Shown: in pieces, positions 26,144 through 35,358 of the stretch
How positions within the stretch are numbered: the stretch's first letter is position 1
Layout of the letters: each line of letters opens with the position of its first letter
NCBI GenBank assembly: GCA_964531695.1
Contig: CAZHEH010000002.1
Span: 186,001 to 250,000, forward strand
Reading direction: 5' to 3'
From: JAGXKT01 sp964531695
GTDB taxonomy: Bacteria; Planctomycetota; Phycisphaerae; SM23-33
DNA length: 64,000 nt
Translations under genes and position numbers: made by a program
The notes under the pieces: model-generated
Databases searched by the model: none
What the model saw: only the letters and a program-made list of their open reading frames with translations
What the model was told of the DNA's origin: nothing

Positions 26144-26823
26144 AGGCCGGCGCCTCCCGCCCCGAGCCGGGCCCGCACGTGCTCCAGCAGCGCTTGGGTG
26201 GTCTGTTCGATGCTCAGCCCGGTGGTGTCGATTTCGACGGCGTCGTCGGGCTTGACCAGCGGCCCGACGCTTCGGCCGCGGTCGCGCCGATCCCGCCGGC
26301 GCAGCGCCTCGCGCACACGCGCCGGGTCGCAGGTTTCGCCGCGCGTCTCCAGCTCCGCGCAGCGGCGCCGCGCCCGCTCGGCCACGTCGGCCGTCAGGTA
26401 GAACTTCACGTCCGCGTCGGGGAAGACGACGGTGCCCTGGTCCCGCCCCTCGGCCGCGAAGCTTCCCAACTCCGCCCCGATCTGACGCTGAAGCTTCACC
26501 AGCACCTCCCGCACGAGCGGCGAGCGGGCCGCGTAGTACGACTTCTCGCTTACGCGCTCCGTGCGGATTTCCGCGGACACGTCCTCGCCGTCCAGCAGCA
26601 CGCGGATGCCGTCCGGTCCGGGCACTGGGTGGATCGCCGCCCGCCGCGCCGCGTCTGACAGGGCGTGCTCGTCCGCCAGGTCCACGCCTTCGCGCAGCGC
26701 CTTGAGCGTCACGGCGCGATACGTCGCCCCCGTGTCCAGGTAGGCGATGTCCAGCTCGCGGGCGAGGTTGCGGGCGGCCGTGCTCTTGCCGGAGCCGGCT
26801 GGACCGTCGATCGTGATAACCAT
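26140..26823 (-). CDS. cmk: Cytidylate kinase
   Basis: 227 aa from ATG 26823. P-loop at the N-terminus (MVITIDGPAGSGKSTAARNLA), then LDTGATYRAVTLKALREG, a CMP-binding insertion (ISAEIRTERVS-type segment, here VSAEIRTERVSEKSYYAA), FAAEGRDQGTVVFPDADVKFYLTADVAERARRR and the lid RRDRRDRGRSVGPLVKPDDAVEIDTTGLS. It phosphorylates CMP and dCMP. The length matches the family. Start chosen at the P-loop; the upstream in-frame residues lack similarity. Confidence 0.94.
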   Translation of the reverse strand: MVITIDGPAGSGKSTAARNLARELDIAYLDTGATYRAVTLKALREGVDLADEHALSDAARRAAIHPVPGPDGIRVLLDGEDVSAEIRTERVSEKSYYAARSPLVREVLVKLQRQIGAELGSFAAEGRDQGTVVFPDADVKFYLTADVAERARRRCAELETRGETCDPARVREALRRRDRRDRGRSVGPLVKPDDAVEIDTTGLSIEQTTQALLEHVRARLGAGGAGL

Positions 26824-26880
26824 GGCCCGAGTGTAGCGTTTCCCCGCCGGATGAAAAGGCCGCTGCACGGCCGGCGGGGC

Positions 26881-28284
26881 CTACTCCGGGTTGCCGTCCA
26901 GCGCGCCGAACAGCGTCAGCGAGGTCGCGCCGGTGATGCGAGCGGGCACGTATCGCCCGGCCAGCGACTCCGGCCCATCGAAGACGACGATGTGGTCGCC
27001 GCGCGTCCGCCCGGTGAGTTGCGTCCGGCCGGGCCCGGCGGGCGTGGGTTGGCGGTCCGCACGGCGGGAGGGCCCCTCGACGAGCACTTCCATCGTCCGT
27101 CCGATCAGCGCCTCGTGGTGCGCCCGGCCGACCTCGGCCTGCACGGCCAGCAACTCGTGGTTCCGCCGCCGCTTGATCTCATCAGGGACGTTGTCCGGCA
27201 GGTTCCGGGCCCCGGTCGTCCCCGGCCGGGGCGAGTACTTGAACACGAAGCTGTTTTTGTAGCCGCTTCGGCGGATCAGCTCGGTCGACGCCTCGTGGTC
27301 GGCTTCCGTCTCGCCCGGAAAGCCGACGATGAAGTCGCCGGCCAGCGCGAGGTCCGGCACCGTGGCCCGGGCTCGGTCGACGAGGTCGTCGTATTCGGCC
27401 CGCGTGTAGCCGCGGTTCATGCGCCGCAGGACGGCGTCCGAGCCGCTTTGAGCGGGGCAGTGCATATAGGGGCACACGCTCGGCAGGTCGCGCATCGCGG
27501 CCAGCACGTCGTCGCCGAACTGCTTCGGGTGGCTGGTGACGAAACGCAGCCGCCGCACCCCGCCAACGGCCGAGACGCGCTCCAGAAGGTCGCTGAAGCG
27601 GACGGACGCTTCGCCCCCGCGCCACTCGTAGCGGTTCACCGCTTGCCCGAGCAGCGTGATTTCGCTGCGCCCGGCCTCCGCCAGCCGCCGCACTTCCTCG
27701 ACGATCCGATCCGGGCGACGGGAGACCTCCGGCCCGCGGACGTACGGCACGATGCAGTACGTGCAGAAGTTGTCGCAGCCGACCATGACGCGGACGAACG
27801 CCTGAGCCCCACCTTGCCCGGCCGGCAGGTCGCGGTGCGCCTCCAACGCGTCGATTTCCTCGGGCGCGGGGCGCTCGGGGCATTCCGGGCGGTCCGGCGC
27901 CACGCGCACGCCGCCGCGACCCTCGGCCGCGTCGGCCAGCAGTTCGGGCAACTCCGCCAGCCGGCTGGGCCCGCAGACGATGTCCAGCTCGGGGTACTTG
28001 CTTCTCAGGCCTTCGCCGAGCCGCTGGGCCATGCAGCCCAGCACGCCGAGAACCAGCCGCGGACGGTGGTTCCGCTTGCGCTGAGCGTCGGCGCCGATTC
28101 GCGAGTGGACCTTGTCCTCAGCGTGCCGTCGCACGGAACAGGTGTTGTAGAGGACCGCGTCCGCCCGCTTGCGGTCATCGGTCATCTCGTGGCCGGCTCG
28201 GGTGAGCAGCCCCATGAGCAGCTCGCTGTCCAGACGGTTCATCTGGCAGCCCATCGTTTCCAGATACACCCTCATCCCGACCAT
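26881..28284 (-). CDS. miaB: tRNA-2-methylthio-N6-dimethylallyladenosine synthase
   Basis: 467 aa from ATG 28284 (464 if the ATG at 28275 is used). The N-terminal methylthiotransferase domain has the auxiliary-cluster cysteines (YLETMGCQMNRLDSE, YNTCSVRRHAEDK, VLGCMAQRLGE). The radical SAM core has VMVGCDNFCTYCIVPYVRGPEVSR (CxxxCxxC), and FIVGFPGETEADHEAS follows; the C-terminal TRAM domain covers the last 65 residues. It methylthiolates i6A37 in tRNA. Its paralogue RimO is also in this window, so both subfamilies are represented. It diverges from korA across 134 bp. Confidence 0.93.
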   Translation of the reverse strand: MVGMRVYLETMGCQMNRLDSELLMGLLTRAGHEMTDDRKRADAVLYNTCSVRRHAEDKVHSRIGADAQRKRNHRPRLVLGVLGCMAQRLGEGLRSKYPELDIVCGPSRLAELPELLADAAEGRGGVRVAPDRPECPERPAPEEIDALEAHRDLPAGQGGAQAFVRVMVGCDNFCTYCIVPYVRGPEVSRRPDRIVEEVRRLAEAGRSEITLLGQAVNRYEWRGGEASVRFSDLLERVSAVGGVRRLRFVTSHPKQFGDDVLAAMRDLPSVCPYMHCPAQSGSDAVLRRMNRGYTRAEYDDLVDRARATVPDLALAGDFIVGFPGETEADHEASTELIRRSGYKNSFVFKYSPRPGTTGARNLPDNVPDEIKRRRNHELLAVQAEVGRAHHEALIGRTMEVLVEGPSRRADRQPTPAGPGRTQLTGRTRGDHIVVFDGPESLAGRYVPARITGATSLTLFGALDGNPE

Positions 28285-28418
28285 GATAACCGCTTTCGGG
28301 CCGGGCCGGCGACTCAGACCGGATCGCGGCGTGAGGCCGGGTGTCGGGGCCGCTATAATGCCCCAACGTAGAGACGCGTGTGCGGGCACCGGCGTAACCA
28401 CCGACTGAAGAGGCAGCT

Positions 28419-30080
28419 ATGGACATCAACATCCGCGTGGCCGGCGAGGCCGGGCAGGGCGTGCAGACCACGGGCAATCTGCTCGTGGGGGCCCTCGCGA
28501 ACATGGGGCTGCACGTCGCGGCCGCCAAGAGCTACATGAGCCGCATCCGGGGCGGGCTCAACTGGTTCGACATCCGGGTCGGCGACGAGCCGCTCTGGGC
28601 CGGTCGGGAGGACGCCGACCTGCTCGTGGCGCTCACCGATGAAGCGCTCGAGGCCCTCCGGCCCGGCGTGACGGACGGCGGGCTCGTCCTCTACGACGGC
28701 GAGAAGGCCGACGGGGCGGTGGCCATCGACTTCACACAGGCCGCCAAGGACGTGGGCGCCTCGAAGGTGATGGCCAATACCGTCGCGGCCGGGGCGGTCT
28801 TCGCGGCCCTCGGCTACGACGTGGACCCGCTGTGCGACTACCTGGACGAGCAGTTCGGCAAGAAGGGTGCCGAGGTCGTTCAGCAGAACGTCAACTGCGC
28901 CCGCAAGGGCGCCGAGCTGGCCTCGGCCTGTGCCGGCACGGTGACGGGCCCGGCGCCGGCGGAGGCCCACGCGACGCTGGCCAACGGGGCCGAGGCGACG
29001 GGTCTGGCGGCCGCTACGGGCGGCGTCAAGGTCGTCACCGCCTACCCTATGACGCCGGGCACGGCCACATTCACCCTGCTTGCGTCGGTGGCGGACGACT
29101 ACGGCATCGTCGTCGAGCAGGCGGAGGACGAGATCGCCGCGGTCAACATGCTCTGCGGTGCGACCTACGCCGGCGCGCCCGCCCTGGCGACGACCAGCGG
29201 CGGCGGGTTCGCCCTGATGGCCGAGGGACTCTCGCTGGCGGGCATCATGGAGTTGCCGATCTGCATCCTGATCGCCCAGCGCCCGGGCCCGGCGACGGGC
29301 CTGCCGACCCGTACCGGCCAGCAGGACCTCCAGTTCGCGATCCGCGCCGGCCACGGCGAGTTCGCCCGGGCGATCTATGCTCCCGGCACGGTCGAGCAGT
29401 GCTACACGCTTATGCGGCGAGCCCTGGAGTCGGCCCACAAGTGGCAGACGCCGGCGATCCTTCTGACAGACCAGTTCCTGCAGGACTTCCAGACGAACGT
29501 CGAGCCGCTCGACACGGAATACGGCCCGATCGACCGGTGTCTCGTCGAGGCCGGGGCCGATTACAAGCGGTACGCCGTGACGGAAAGCGGCGTCTCGCCG
29601 CGGGCCATCCCCGGCGGGGACGCCTTCGTGGTGATGGACTCCGACGAGCACACGGACGCCGGAAAGATCAGCGAGGACCTGATCGGCCACATGGCCCAGC
29701 AGGACAAGCGGATGCGCAAGCTCGACGGCATGCGCTCCGAGGCCCTGCCGCCGGAGTGGTACGGCCCGAAGAACGCCGAGCGGCTGATGATCTGCTGGGG
29801 CTCGACGTACGGCGCCTGCCGCGAGGCCGTGGACGCCAACAACGCCGACGACCGCCGCAAGACGGCCGCCATGCTGCACTTCGCGCAGGTCTACCCGATC
29901 GACGCCGACGCGGTGCGGAAGACGATTGGAAAGCGGGACGAGGTGTACTGCGTCGAGGGCAACCAGACCGGGCAGTTCGCGGACCTGCTCCGAGAGCAGG
30001 GCGCGCTGGGCGACGCGAAGCTGCTGACGCGATACGACGGAATGCCGTTTACCTGCGGGTATATCCTTGAGGCGCTGTAG
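28419..30080 (+). CDS. korA: 2-oxoacid:ferredoxin oxidoreductase, fused gamma-alpha subunit
   Basis: 553 aa. Residues 1-185 are the gamma domain (DINIRVAGEAGQGVQTTGNLLVGAL...AKSYMSRIRGGLNWFDIRVG); residues 195-545 are the pyrimidine-binding alpha domain (GGVKVVTAYPMTPGTATFTLL, VEQAEDEIAAVNMLCGATYAG, TTSGGGFALMAEGLSLAGIMELPICI). This KorA/VorB-type fusion works with the beta subunit downstream and decarboxylates a 2-oxoacid to acyl-CoA while reducing ferredoxin. 2-Oxoglutarate is the commonest substrate of such two-gene enzymes, but the sequence does not prove it. A TATAAT (28354-28359) lies 60 nt before the ATG. Confidence 0.9.
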   Translation: MDINIRVAGEAGQGVQTTGNLLVGALANMGLHVAAAKSYMSRIRGGLNWFDIRVGDEPLWAGREDADLLVALTDEALEALRPGVTDGGLVLYDGEKADGAVAIDFTQAAKDVGASKVMANTVAAGAVFAALGYDVDPLCDYLDEQFGKKGAEVVQQNVNCARKGAELASACAGTVTGPAPAEAHATLANGAEATGLAAATGGVKVVTAYPMTPGTATFTLLASVADDYGIVVEQAEDEIAAVNMLCGATYAGAPALATTSGGGFALMAEGLSLAGIMELPICILIAQRPGPATGLPTRTGQQDLQFAIRAGHGEFARAIYAPGTVEQCYTLMRRALESAHKWQTPAILLTDQFLQDFQTNVEPLDTEYGPIDRCLVEAGADYKRYAVTESGVSPRAIPGGDAFVVMDSDEHTDAGKISEDLIGHMAQQDKRMRKLDGMRSEALPPEWYGPKNAERLMICWGSTYGACREAVDANNADDRRKTAAMLHFAQVYPIDADAVRKTIGKRDEVYCVEGNQTGQFADLLREQGALGDAKLLTRYDGMPFTCGYILEAL

Positions 30081-30109
30081 GCGGCGCCTCCAGGGAATAG
30101 ACGAAGGCC

Positions 30110-30123
30110 GTTGACTCGTTAAC
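30110..30123 (+). repeat. Inverted partner of the octamer repeat array
   Basis: GTTGACTCGTTAAC is the reverse complement of two GAGTYAAC-type octamers, so the korA-korB gap begins and ends with the same element in opposite orientation. Between the two lie hairpins GCGCGT/ACGCGC (30136-30159) and GACCG/CGGTC (30195-30210). Confidence 0.6.
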
Positions 30124-30230
30124 GGAGTAGGCATAGCGCGTGCAATGTGTTGAACGCGCAAGGAGTAACCGGCAACGAGAGAGCTGTCCGCCGTGACCGT
30201 TTCGTCGGTCATGGCATAGACGCGGTCCGC

Positions 30231-30262
30231 GAGTCAACGAGTTAACGAGTTAGCGAGTCAAC
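30231..30262 (+). repeat. Four tandem octamers, consensus GAGTYARC
   Basis: GAGTCAAC, GAGTTAAC, GAGTTAGC and GAGTCAAC follow one another without spacing and end one base before the korB ribosome site (GGAGAGAAGC). Their position at the 3' end of the intersubunit gap is suited to control of korB alone, or they may be a simple repeat. Confidence 0.75.
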
Positions 30263-30272
30263 GGAGAGAAGC

Positions 30273-31094
30273 ATGCTCTACGACATTGCCGCAGCCGACA
30301 CCGCCCCGGCCTGGTGCCCGGGGTGCGGGAACTTCCCGATCCTCAAGACCTTCAACGAGGCGCTGGAACAGTCCGGGCTCGATCGCCGCAAGCTCGTGCT
30401 CGTCTCGGGCATCGGGCAGGCGGCCAAGCTGCCGCACTACCCGGACGAGCCCGTCAACGTCTTCAACGGGCTGCACGGGCGGGCTCTCCCGGCCGCGACG
30501 GGCATCAAGCTCGCCAACCACGACCTCACCGTCGTCATCACCAGCGGCGACGGCGACATGTATGGCGAAGGCGGCAACCATTTTCTGCATGCGGTGAGGC
30601 GCAATATCGGGGTGAAGGCGTTCGTCCACAACAACCAGGTCTACGGGCTGACCAAGGGCCAGGCATCGCCGACCTCCGATGCGGGCTTCGTGACGAAGAT
30701 TCAGACCCACGGCGTCACGGCCGCCCCGATGAACCCGCTGGCCATCGCCATCGTCGAGGGCGCCTCCTTCGTCGCGCGAAGCTTTTCCGGCGACCGGGAC
30801 CACCTGCGGCAGATGATGCTGGCGGCCCTTGCGGCCGAGGGCTTCTGCCTGCTGGACATCCTCCAGCCGTGCGTGACCTTCAACCGGGTCAACACGAACA
30901 AGTGGTACAAGGACCGCGTCAAGCCCATCGCCGACGAGCACGACCCGACCGACCGCACGGCCGCTCTGGAGCTGGCCCTCAAGTGGGGCGACGAGATACC
31001 GATCGGCGTGTACTACCGCTCCGAGCGCCGTACCTTCGAGAAGACCTTGCCCGTCCTGACCGGCCGGGGGCTGGTCGGACGGTATGCGGGCTGA
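30273..31094 (+). CDS. korB: 2-oxoacid:ferredoxin oxidoreductase, beta subunit
   Basis: 273 aa. The N-terminal CPGCGN motif (WCPGCGNFPILK) and the thiamine diphosphate site GDGD followed 28 residues later by NN (SGDGDMYGEGGNHFLHAVRRNIGVKAFVHNNQVYGLTKGQ) identify the catalytic beta subunit. FCLLDILQPCVTFNRVN is also typical. The usual separate ferredoxin-like delta subunit is not found next to it. GGAG precedes the ATG by 7 nt. A 192-bp gap with repeats separates it from korA; in most relatives the gap is a few bases. Confidence 0.92.
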   Translation: MLYDIAAADTAPAWCPGCGNFPILKTFNEALEQSGLDRRKLVLVSGIGQAAKLPHYPDEPVNVFNGLHGRALPAATGIKLANHDLTVVITSGDGDMYGEGGNHFLHAVRRNIGVKAFVHNNQVYGLTKGQASPTSDAGFVTKIQTHGVTAAPMNPLAIAIVEGASFVARSFSGDRDHLRQMMLAALAAEGFCLLDILQPCVTFNRVNTNKWYKDRVKPIADEHDPTDRTAALELALKWGDEIPIGVYYRSERRTFEKTLPVLTGRGLVGRYAG

Positions 31095-31223
31095 TTTGGG
31101 GCGTTGACGCTTCATGCATGTTGTAAACAGCGGAATTGGGGGCTGAGAGCTTGCCTCTTTCATTGGGCCAGGGGGCTTGGGGGACTGCTGCCCGAACCTA
31201 CCCACACGAAACAGCGAAGAGCC

Positions 31224-34200
31224 CTATTTGTCTTCGCCTGCTGCCGGGTCGGCGGCCTCGGCAGAGGCAAGAAGTGCGCGCTGTTCATCAGTCAGAATCT
31301 TCTCGATCACGAGAGGCATAGTGCTGTTCGCCAGAGCCGGCCACATTTCCCGGTGTCTCCCGGTGGGGCGGGTGGCGCCGTCTTCCATGGGATCGATCTT
31401 CGGCAGGTATTCGGAGCGCACCACGGCCCGCACCAGTTCAAGCAGCGCCTCCTCCTGTTCTTCGCTTAGCTCCACGGTCCCCTCAATAAGACGCCGATTG
31501 GTATCCCGGTCGGTCGGCGCGATCATCCTGGCAATCCCAGCGACGGCCAGTCGGGTGCTGTTCGTTTCAGTAAACTTGCGAAGCTGTTCCGGAGTGAGCA
31601 GCTTAAGCAGCTCAGCACCCCGGTTTTGGAATACCCAAAGCTTCTGTTCGATTTCGACGGCCGTGAGTTTTTCCAATTCCTTCGCCCGAGCCGTATCGCC
31701 GGCTTCTCCGGCATCCTTGGCCATCTTTCGCAAAGCGTCAAGCGCGGGGCCGGTGTCCCTTCTCCTCGCGGCCTCATATTCCGCAAATCTCGCAAAGAGA
31801 CGTTCCGCCTGCGCCCGCTGCTCCTCGGTCATGCCCGTCACTTCAGCAAGTTCGCGCCAATCGAGGAAACGATGCTTGTACCCCTTTCGACTTATGGGAT
31901 CATCTCCCCTCCGGACCGCCCATTCACCCCATGGCGGACGCAACGGAAACGGGTCGTCCAGGTTCACCGCAACGGCATGGCTCAAAGCGGCCGCCGGGAT
32001 CGGCTGCCGGTCCCTGCCCGGACCGCGCCACGCTGTCTCGAAGACCTCCCGGCAATCGCGCGCCTCGATGCGGATGGTGTGATGCCCCGCCGTCAGCTTC
32101 GCCTGCCCGGCACGAGTCATCACCTTCCAGTGCTGACGCGGACCGCGCTCGCTGTTGTCCACGACCAGCTCATCCCCGATGTACAGACGGCTGGTGTAGT
32201 CGCTGGTCAGGTAGAAGGTCCAGAGGCCCGGCTCGTCAATGGCAACGTAGCCGCTGAAAACCACCGCGTCCTCGTGACCCCGTGTCCGCACGGACAGGGT
32301 AGGTACCTCGACCACGCCCGTTGCTTCCGGCGTGCGCTCGGCCAGGTCGCCGCGGTCGCTGTGGTAATAGGCGTACTTCAGGCCTGGCTTCGTCGCCTCG
32401 GGATCATCCGCCGCACGGATGGACATAGACTCGAACCGATACGGCGCGCGGGCCTCGCGGCCCAGACGAACGCCGTCGGCACCGAACGCCCGAACCTTGA
32501 GCGTCCGGCTGTCGCGGATTGTAATCGGCTCGCCCATGTAACGCGGCGAGTCGGCAAGCACTATCGCATGATCCACCGTATAGTGGATGCGGAGTTCCCG
32601 TCCGTCCGGCAATCGCTCCGTCGGGCTCTCCACCAATCTGCCACCTTCCAGCGGGTTCGGCCAACGCTCCGTCTGCGGCGGAACAATCACCCTCGCCTCG
32701 ACCTTCGTGCCCTTGGCGTAGCGGCCCGCCGGCGGGTCGATGAGCGGTATGATCTCATTGTCGCCGTAATCCCACAAGGCGCCCCGGAATCCGCCCCTGA
32801 CGAAACCAAGCGTGAGGGTCTGGGGCATCGCGGCGAACAGATCGTCGGGACTCGCCTCGTTGTCGGGTCCGAAGTACACGTTCTTCCATCTCCGCCGCAT
32901 GTCCGCATCGCAAAGGACGATGCCGCCTTTGTGGAAATTGTCGAACAGCACGCCGTCGAACTGAACGTCGCCCGCGAATATCGCGCTTATCCTGCCATGA
33001 AGGTGTTCTTCAAAGAACTTCTGCTGCTCCGGTGTTACCGGGTCGTCGCCGCGCCCGGCGCCGGCCCCGCCCCATCCATCCCGCTCGTGCCATTTGATGA
33101 CAAGCCGCGCCTTGGACGGATCCGCGCTGTGGACGCGAACGCGCGAGGTCGGCATGGTTGTGAGACTGAAAAAGTCATACCAATCGGTGCGGCCGGGGTC
33201 GCCGCCGGGCTGAGCCCGCCAACCCAGCCATGGGCCGGACAGATGGCCCGATTCCGCCTTCATCGCGCGGATATGGCCCTCCCTGTCGTTGTAGCCGACG
33301 CCGATATAGCAATCGCGCGTGATCGGACGGTCCGGCGAACCGGCACGAAGCGTCCCCATGACTACCATGCAACTGCCGCCCATGTTGGTATGCTTGCCGA
33401 AAAACGACCCGGATTGGAGCTGAAGCACCGCGCCCTCGCGAACGCTCTGCGTGGTGCGGTTCCCGATCAGCATCTGAGCATCCTCTCCCAGGATCATCAC
33501 ACCCCGGTGGATATGGAACTCATCCGTCGTCGAGGTCGCGCCCAAGAACTCGACGGAGACCCCGTCGTCCTTGTTGATCTGAATGTATCGGGCCACGCGC
33601 CGCCGGATACCGTCGTCCTCGCCTTGGCCCCAATCCAATCCCGGCTTGTCGTTGAAGAAAAACGTGTGTCTGGGGCCCGCCGGAAAGTAACCGTGTGAAA
33701 CCCGATGCTCCCCGCCGGCGGTGATCCACACGTTGCCCCATACGCCCGGAGTGTTTCGCCCGTGGAATCGGGCGTTGTTCTCCGTCGTGATGTGCCGGGC
33801 GGAAAAAATAGGTTCGACACGCGCATTGTATTCACGTGCCGAAGCCGGAAACAGCAGATCCGCCTTCCGCCCAAACAGCACATCCGTGCCTTCGACCGCC
33901 CCCTCGGTGCTCCAGTCCACCTTGCCGCCGGCGGGTTGGAATACGCCCACGCTGTCCTTGGGCAACTGCGACACCGGCCGGCCGTTGACCAGCCAGTTGC
34001 CCGCATCCTCCACCCGCCCGCTCCGGCCGGGCCGGGCCCAGACCAGCAATTGCTCCGGTTTCTCCCACGTCTCGGTCGTGTAGGCCGGCTTGGAACCCTC
34101 TGCCGGCGGCTCATCGGGCCATTCGACCCGGCCGAGAAGCTTGGCCTCCTCGTCCGTCAGCTCGCGCTTCGCGTTCAGGACCTTCCGCTTGCCTTCCACC

Positions 34201-34544
34201 GTCAGCGCGTGCATGTGGTCTTTCAGGAACGACCGGACCGTCGCCAGACGCGGTGAGTAGACGATGTATCGGTCCGGCATGTCGAACTGCACGGCAAGCT
34301 GCCCCGTGACCGTCCTTCCGTCCACCAGCTCAATCGTGCACGGCTTCAAAATCAGGCCGCTGCTGACTTCGAGCTTCTCCCGCTGGGCGTCGGTGAGGAC
34401 CTCACCGACCACTTGAGGATAGAGCTTCTCGTCGGCCATCGCCTCGGCGCGCTTCTCATCCTCGCCCTGTTTGCCGCATCCCTGCACCAATGCGACGCTG
34501 ACCAGGATCGCCGTAAATGCTGGCAGAATCTTCACATGGCTCAT
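31224..34544 (-). CDS. Large lipoprotein with chitobiase-C-like and PA14-like modules
   Basis: 1106 aa from ATG 34544 (GGGAG 9 nt upstream). A lipoprotein signal ends LVSVALVQGC with Cys23 as lipidation site. The middle region (residues about 230-640) is a beta-rich domain of repeated short phrases (NARFHGRNTPGVWGNVWITAGGE, GAVLQLQSGSFFGKHTNMGGSCMVVMG) suggesting a right-handed beta helix. A chitobiase/beta-hexosaminidase C-terminal-like segment (TVDHAIVLADSPRYMGEPITI) and a PA14-like module (DEPGLWTFYLTSDYTSRLYIGDELVVDN) follow, then a helical tail with several L-T-x-x-Q phrases (LTPEQLRKF, LTDEQRALL). PA14 modules often bind glycans; a surface polysaccharide-binding role is a guess. Confidence 0.75.
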   Translation of the reverse strand: MSHVKILPAFTAILVSVALVQGCGKQGEDEKRAEAMADEKLYPQVVGEVLTDAQREKLEVSSGLILKPCTIELVDGRTVTGQLAVQFDMPDRYIVYSPRLATVRSFLKDHMHALTVEGKRKVLNAKRELTDEEAKLLGRVEWPDEPPAEGSKPAYTTETWEKPEQLLVWARPGRSGRVEDAGNWLVNGRPVSQLPKDSVGVFQPAGGKVDWSTEGAVEGTDVLFGRKADLLFPASAREYNARVEPIFSARHITTENNARFHGRNTPGVWGNVWITAGGEHRVSHGYFPAGPRHTFFFNDKPGLDWGQGEDDGIRRRVARYIQINKDDGVSVEFLGATSTTDEFHIHRGVMILGEDAQMLIGNRTTQSVREGAVLQLQSGSFFGKHTNMGGSCMVVMGTLRAGSPDRPITRDCYIGVGYNDREGHIRAMKAESGHLSGPWLGWRAQPGGDPGRTDWYDFFSLTTMPTSRVRVHSADPSKARLVIKWHERDGWGGAGAGRGDDPVTPEQQKFFEEHLHGRISAIFAGDVQFDGVLFDNFHKGGIVLCDADMRRRWKNVYFGPDNEASPDDLFAAMPQTLTLGFVRGGFRGALWDYGDNEIIPLIDPPAGRYAKGTKVEARVIVPPQTERWPNPLEGGRLVESPTERLPDGRELRIHYTVDHAIVLADSPRYMGEPITIRDSRTLKVRAFGADGVRLGREARAPYRFESMSIRAADDPEATKPGLKYAYYHSDRGDLAERTPEATGVVEVPTLSVRTRGHEDAVVFSGYVAIDEPGLWTFYLTSDYTSRLYIGDELVVDNSERGPRQHWKVMTRAGQAKLTAGHHTIRIEARDCREVFETAWRGPGRDRQPIPAAALSHAVAVNLDDPFPLRPPWGEWAVRRGDDPISRKGYKHRFLDWRELAEVTGMTEEQRAQAERLFARFAEYEAARRRDTGPALDALRKMAKDAGEAGDTARAKELEKLTAVEIEQKLWVFQNRGAELLKLLTPEQLRKFTETNSTRLAVAGIARMIAPTDRDTNRRLIEGTVELSEEQEEALLELVRAVVRSEYLPKIDPMEDGATRPTGRHREMWPALANSTMPLVIEKILTDEQRALLASAEAADPAAGEDK

Positions 34545-35358
34545 TGCTTGCTCCCGTCGACTTCTTGTTCGGAAGTTCTCAAAGCGTCCGTTCAGTACTC
34601 GCGAATCGCCCCGGCAAGACGGTTCCGGGGATCCGGGAACAGGATACTTCACTCCGTGGTCGATTCACATTGGGCGGCTTGCGTTTCGGCTTCCGGCCGC
34701 GCTTCCTGAACGCGATCCGTCAGGCGCCACAAGACTACTTCGCCTCGACCTGCCGTGTCAATGCCTGTTACGCATCGTGTCCCCAACATGTGCGAGTGGC
34801 CTGCTCCTCCAGAAGCTGACCCAGATGGTATGAGAGTCTCAGGGGGCCTGGATGGGCGAGGAGACTCTGATGAGCAGACGGAGACGGCACCGTCCGGCGC
34901 AGATGCGAACGGGCGGGCGATACCCGCTGAGGGCACGAGAGGGAGAGGTGCTTGAAAACGCGCAAAAACCTTTTCTTTTCGCCGCCAAGCCGACTTGAGC
35001 TTCCCTTGAGCGTGGGCACGCTCGCATTGCGGCATGGCCATCCTGGAGATGCGTCCCCCGGTCCTCTCGGCCGTGAGGGCGCGGGCAGCACACCCGTGCC
35101 GCCCATGGGCCGGACGCCGACGCCACGAATGCGGCGCGCGACCCTTCCGGAACGCGGCATTTTCGCGTTGCCCGTTCGCGGCCGGGTCTGGTATGTTGAC
35201 ACATTCGCCCGCGCGAGCCGATGAAGCGAGCGGGGCGATTTCGGCCGGGTGGTCCGGCCGGCCGTCCGCCGGGCGAGTTCAGGCGGGCGCGGCGCCTGGT
35301 CCGCCGGGGATCAGGGCCCACGTCGCGACAGGCGCAACGAGCAACAGCAGGAAATCAG
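34545..35358. other. Long intergenic region upstream of rpsA
   Basis: About 810 bases with no supportable gene; frames on both strands overlap each other and lack ribosome sites. A stem of AGAGTCTC and GAGACTCT (34830-34870) is visible. TTGCCC and TATGTT with an 18-bp spacer around 35168-35197 could be the rpsA promoter, giving a leader of about 150 nt; autoregulation through such a leader is usual for S1, but I see no specific structure. Confidence 0.45.

Noticed and set aside
34649..35321. Overlapping frames of 120-160 codons on both strands upstream of rpsA
   Set aside because: They overlap each other, lack ribosome sites and show no family features. I treat the region as non-coding leader and promoter DNA.
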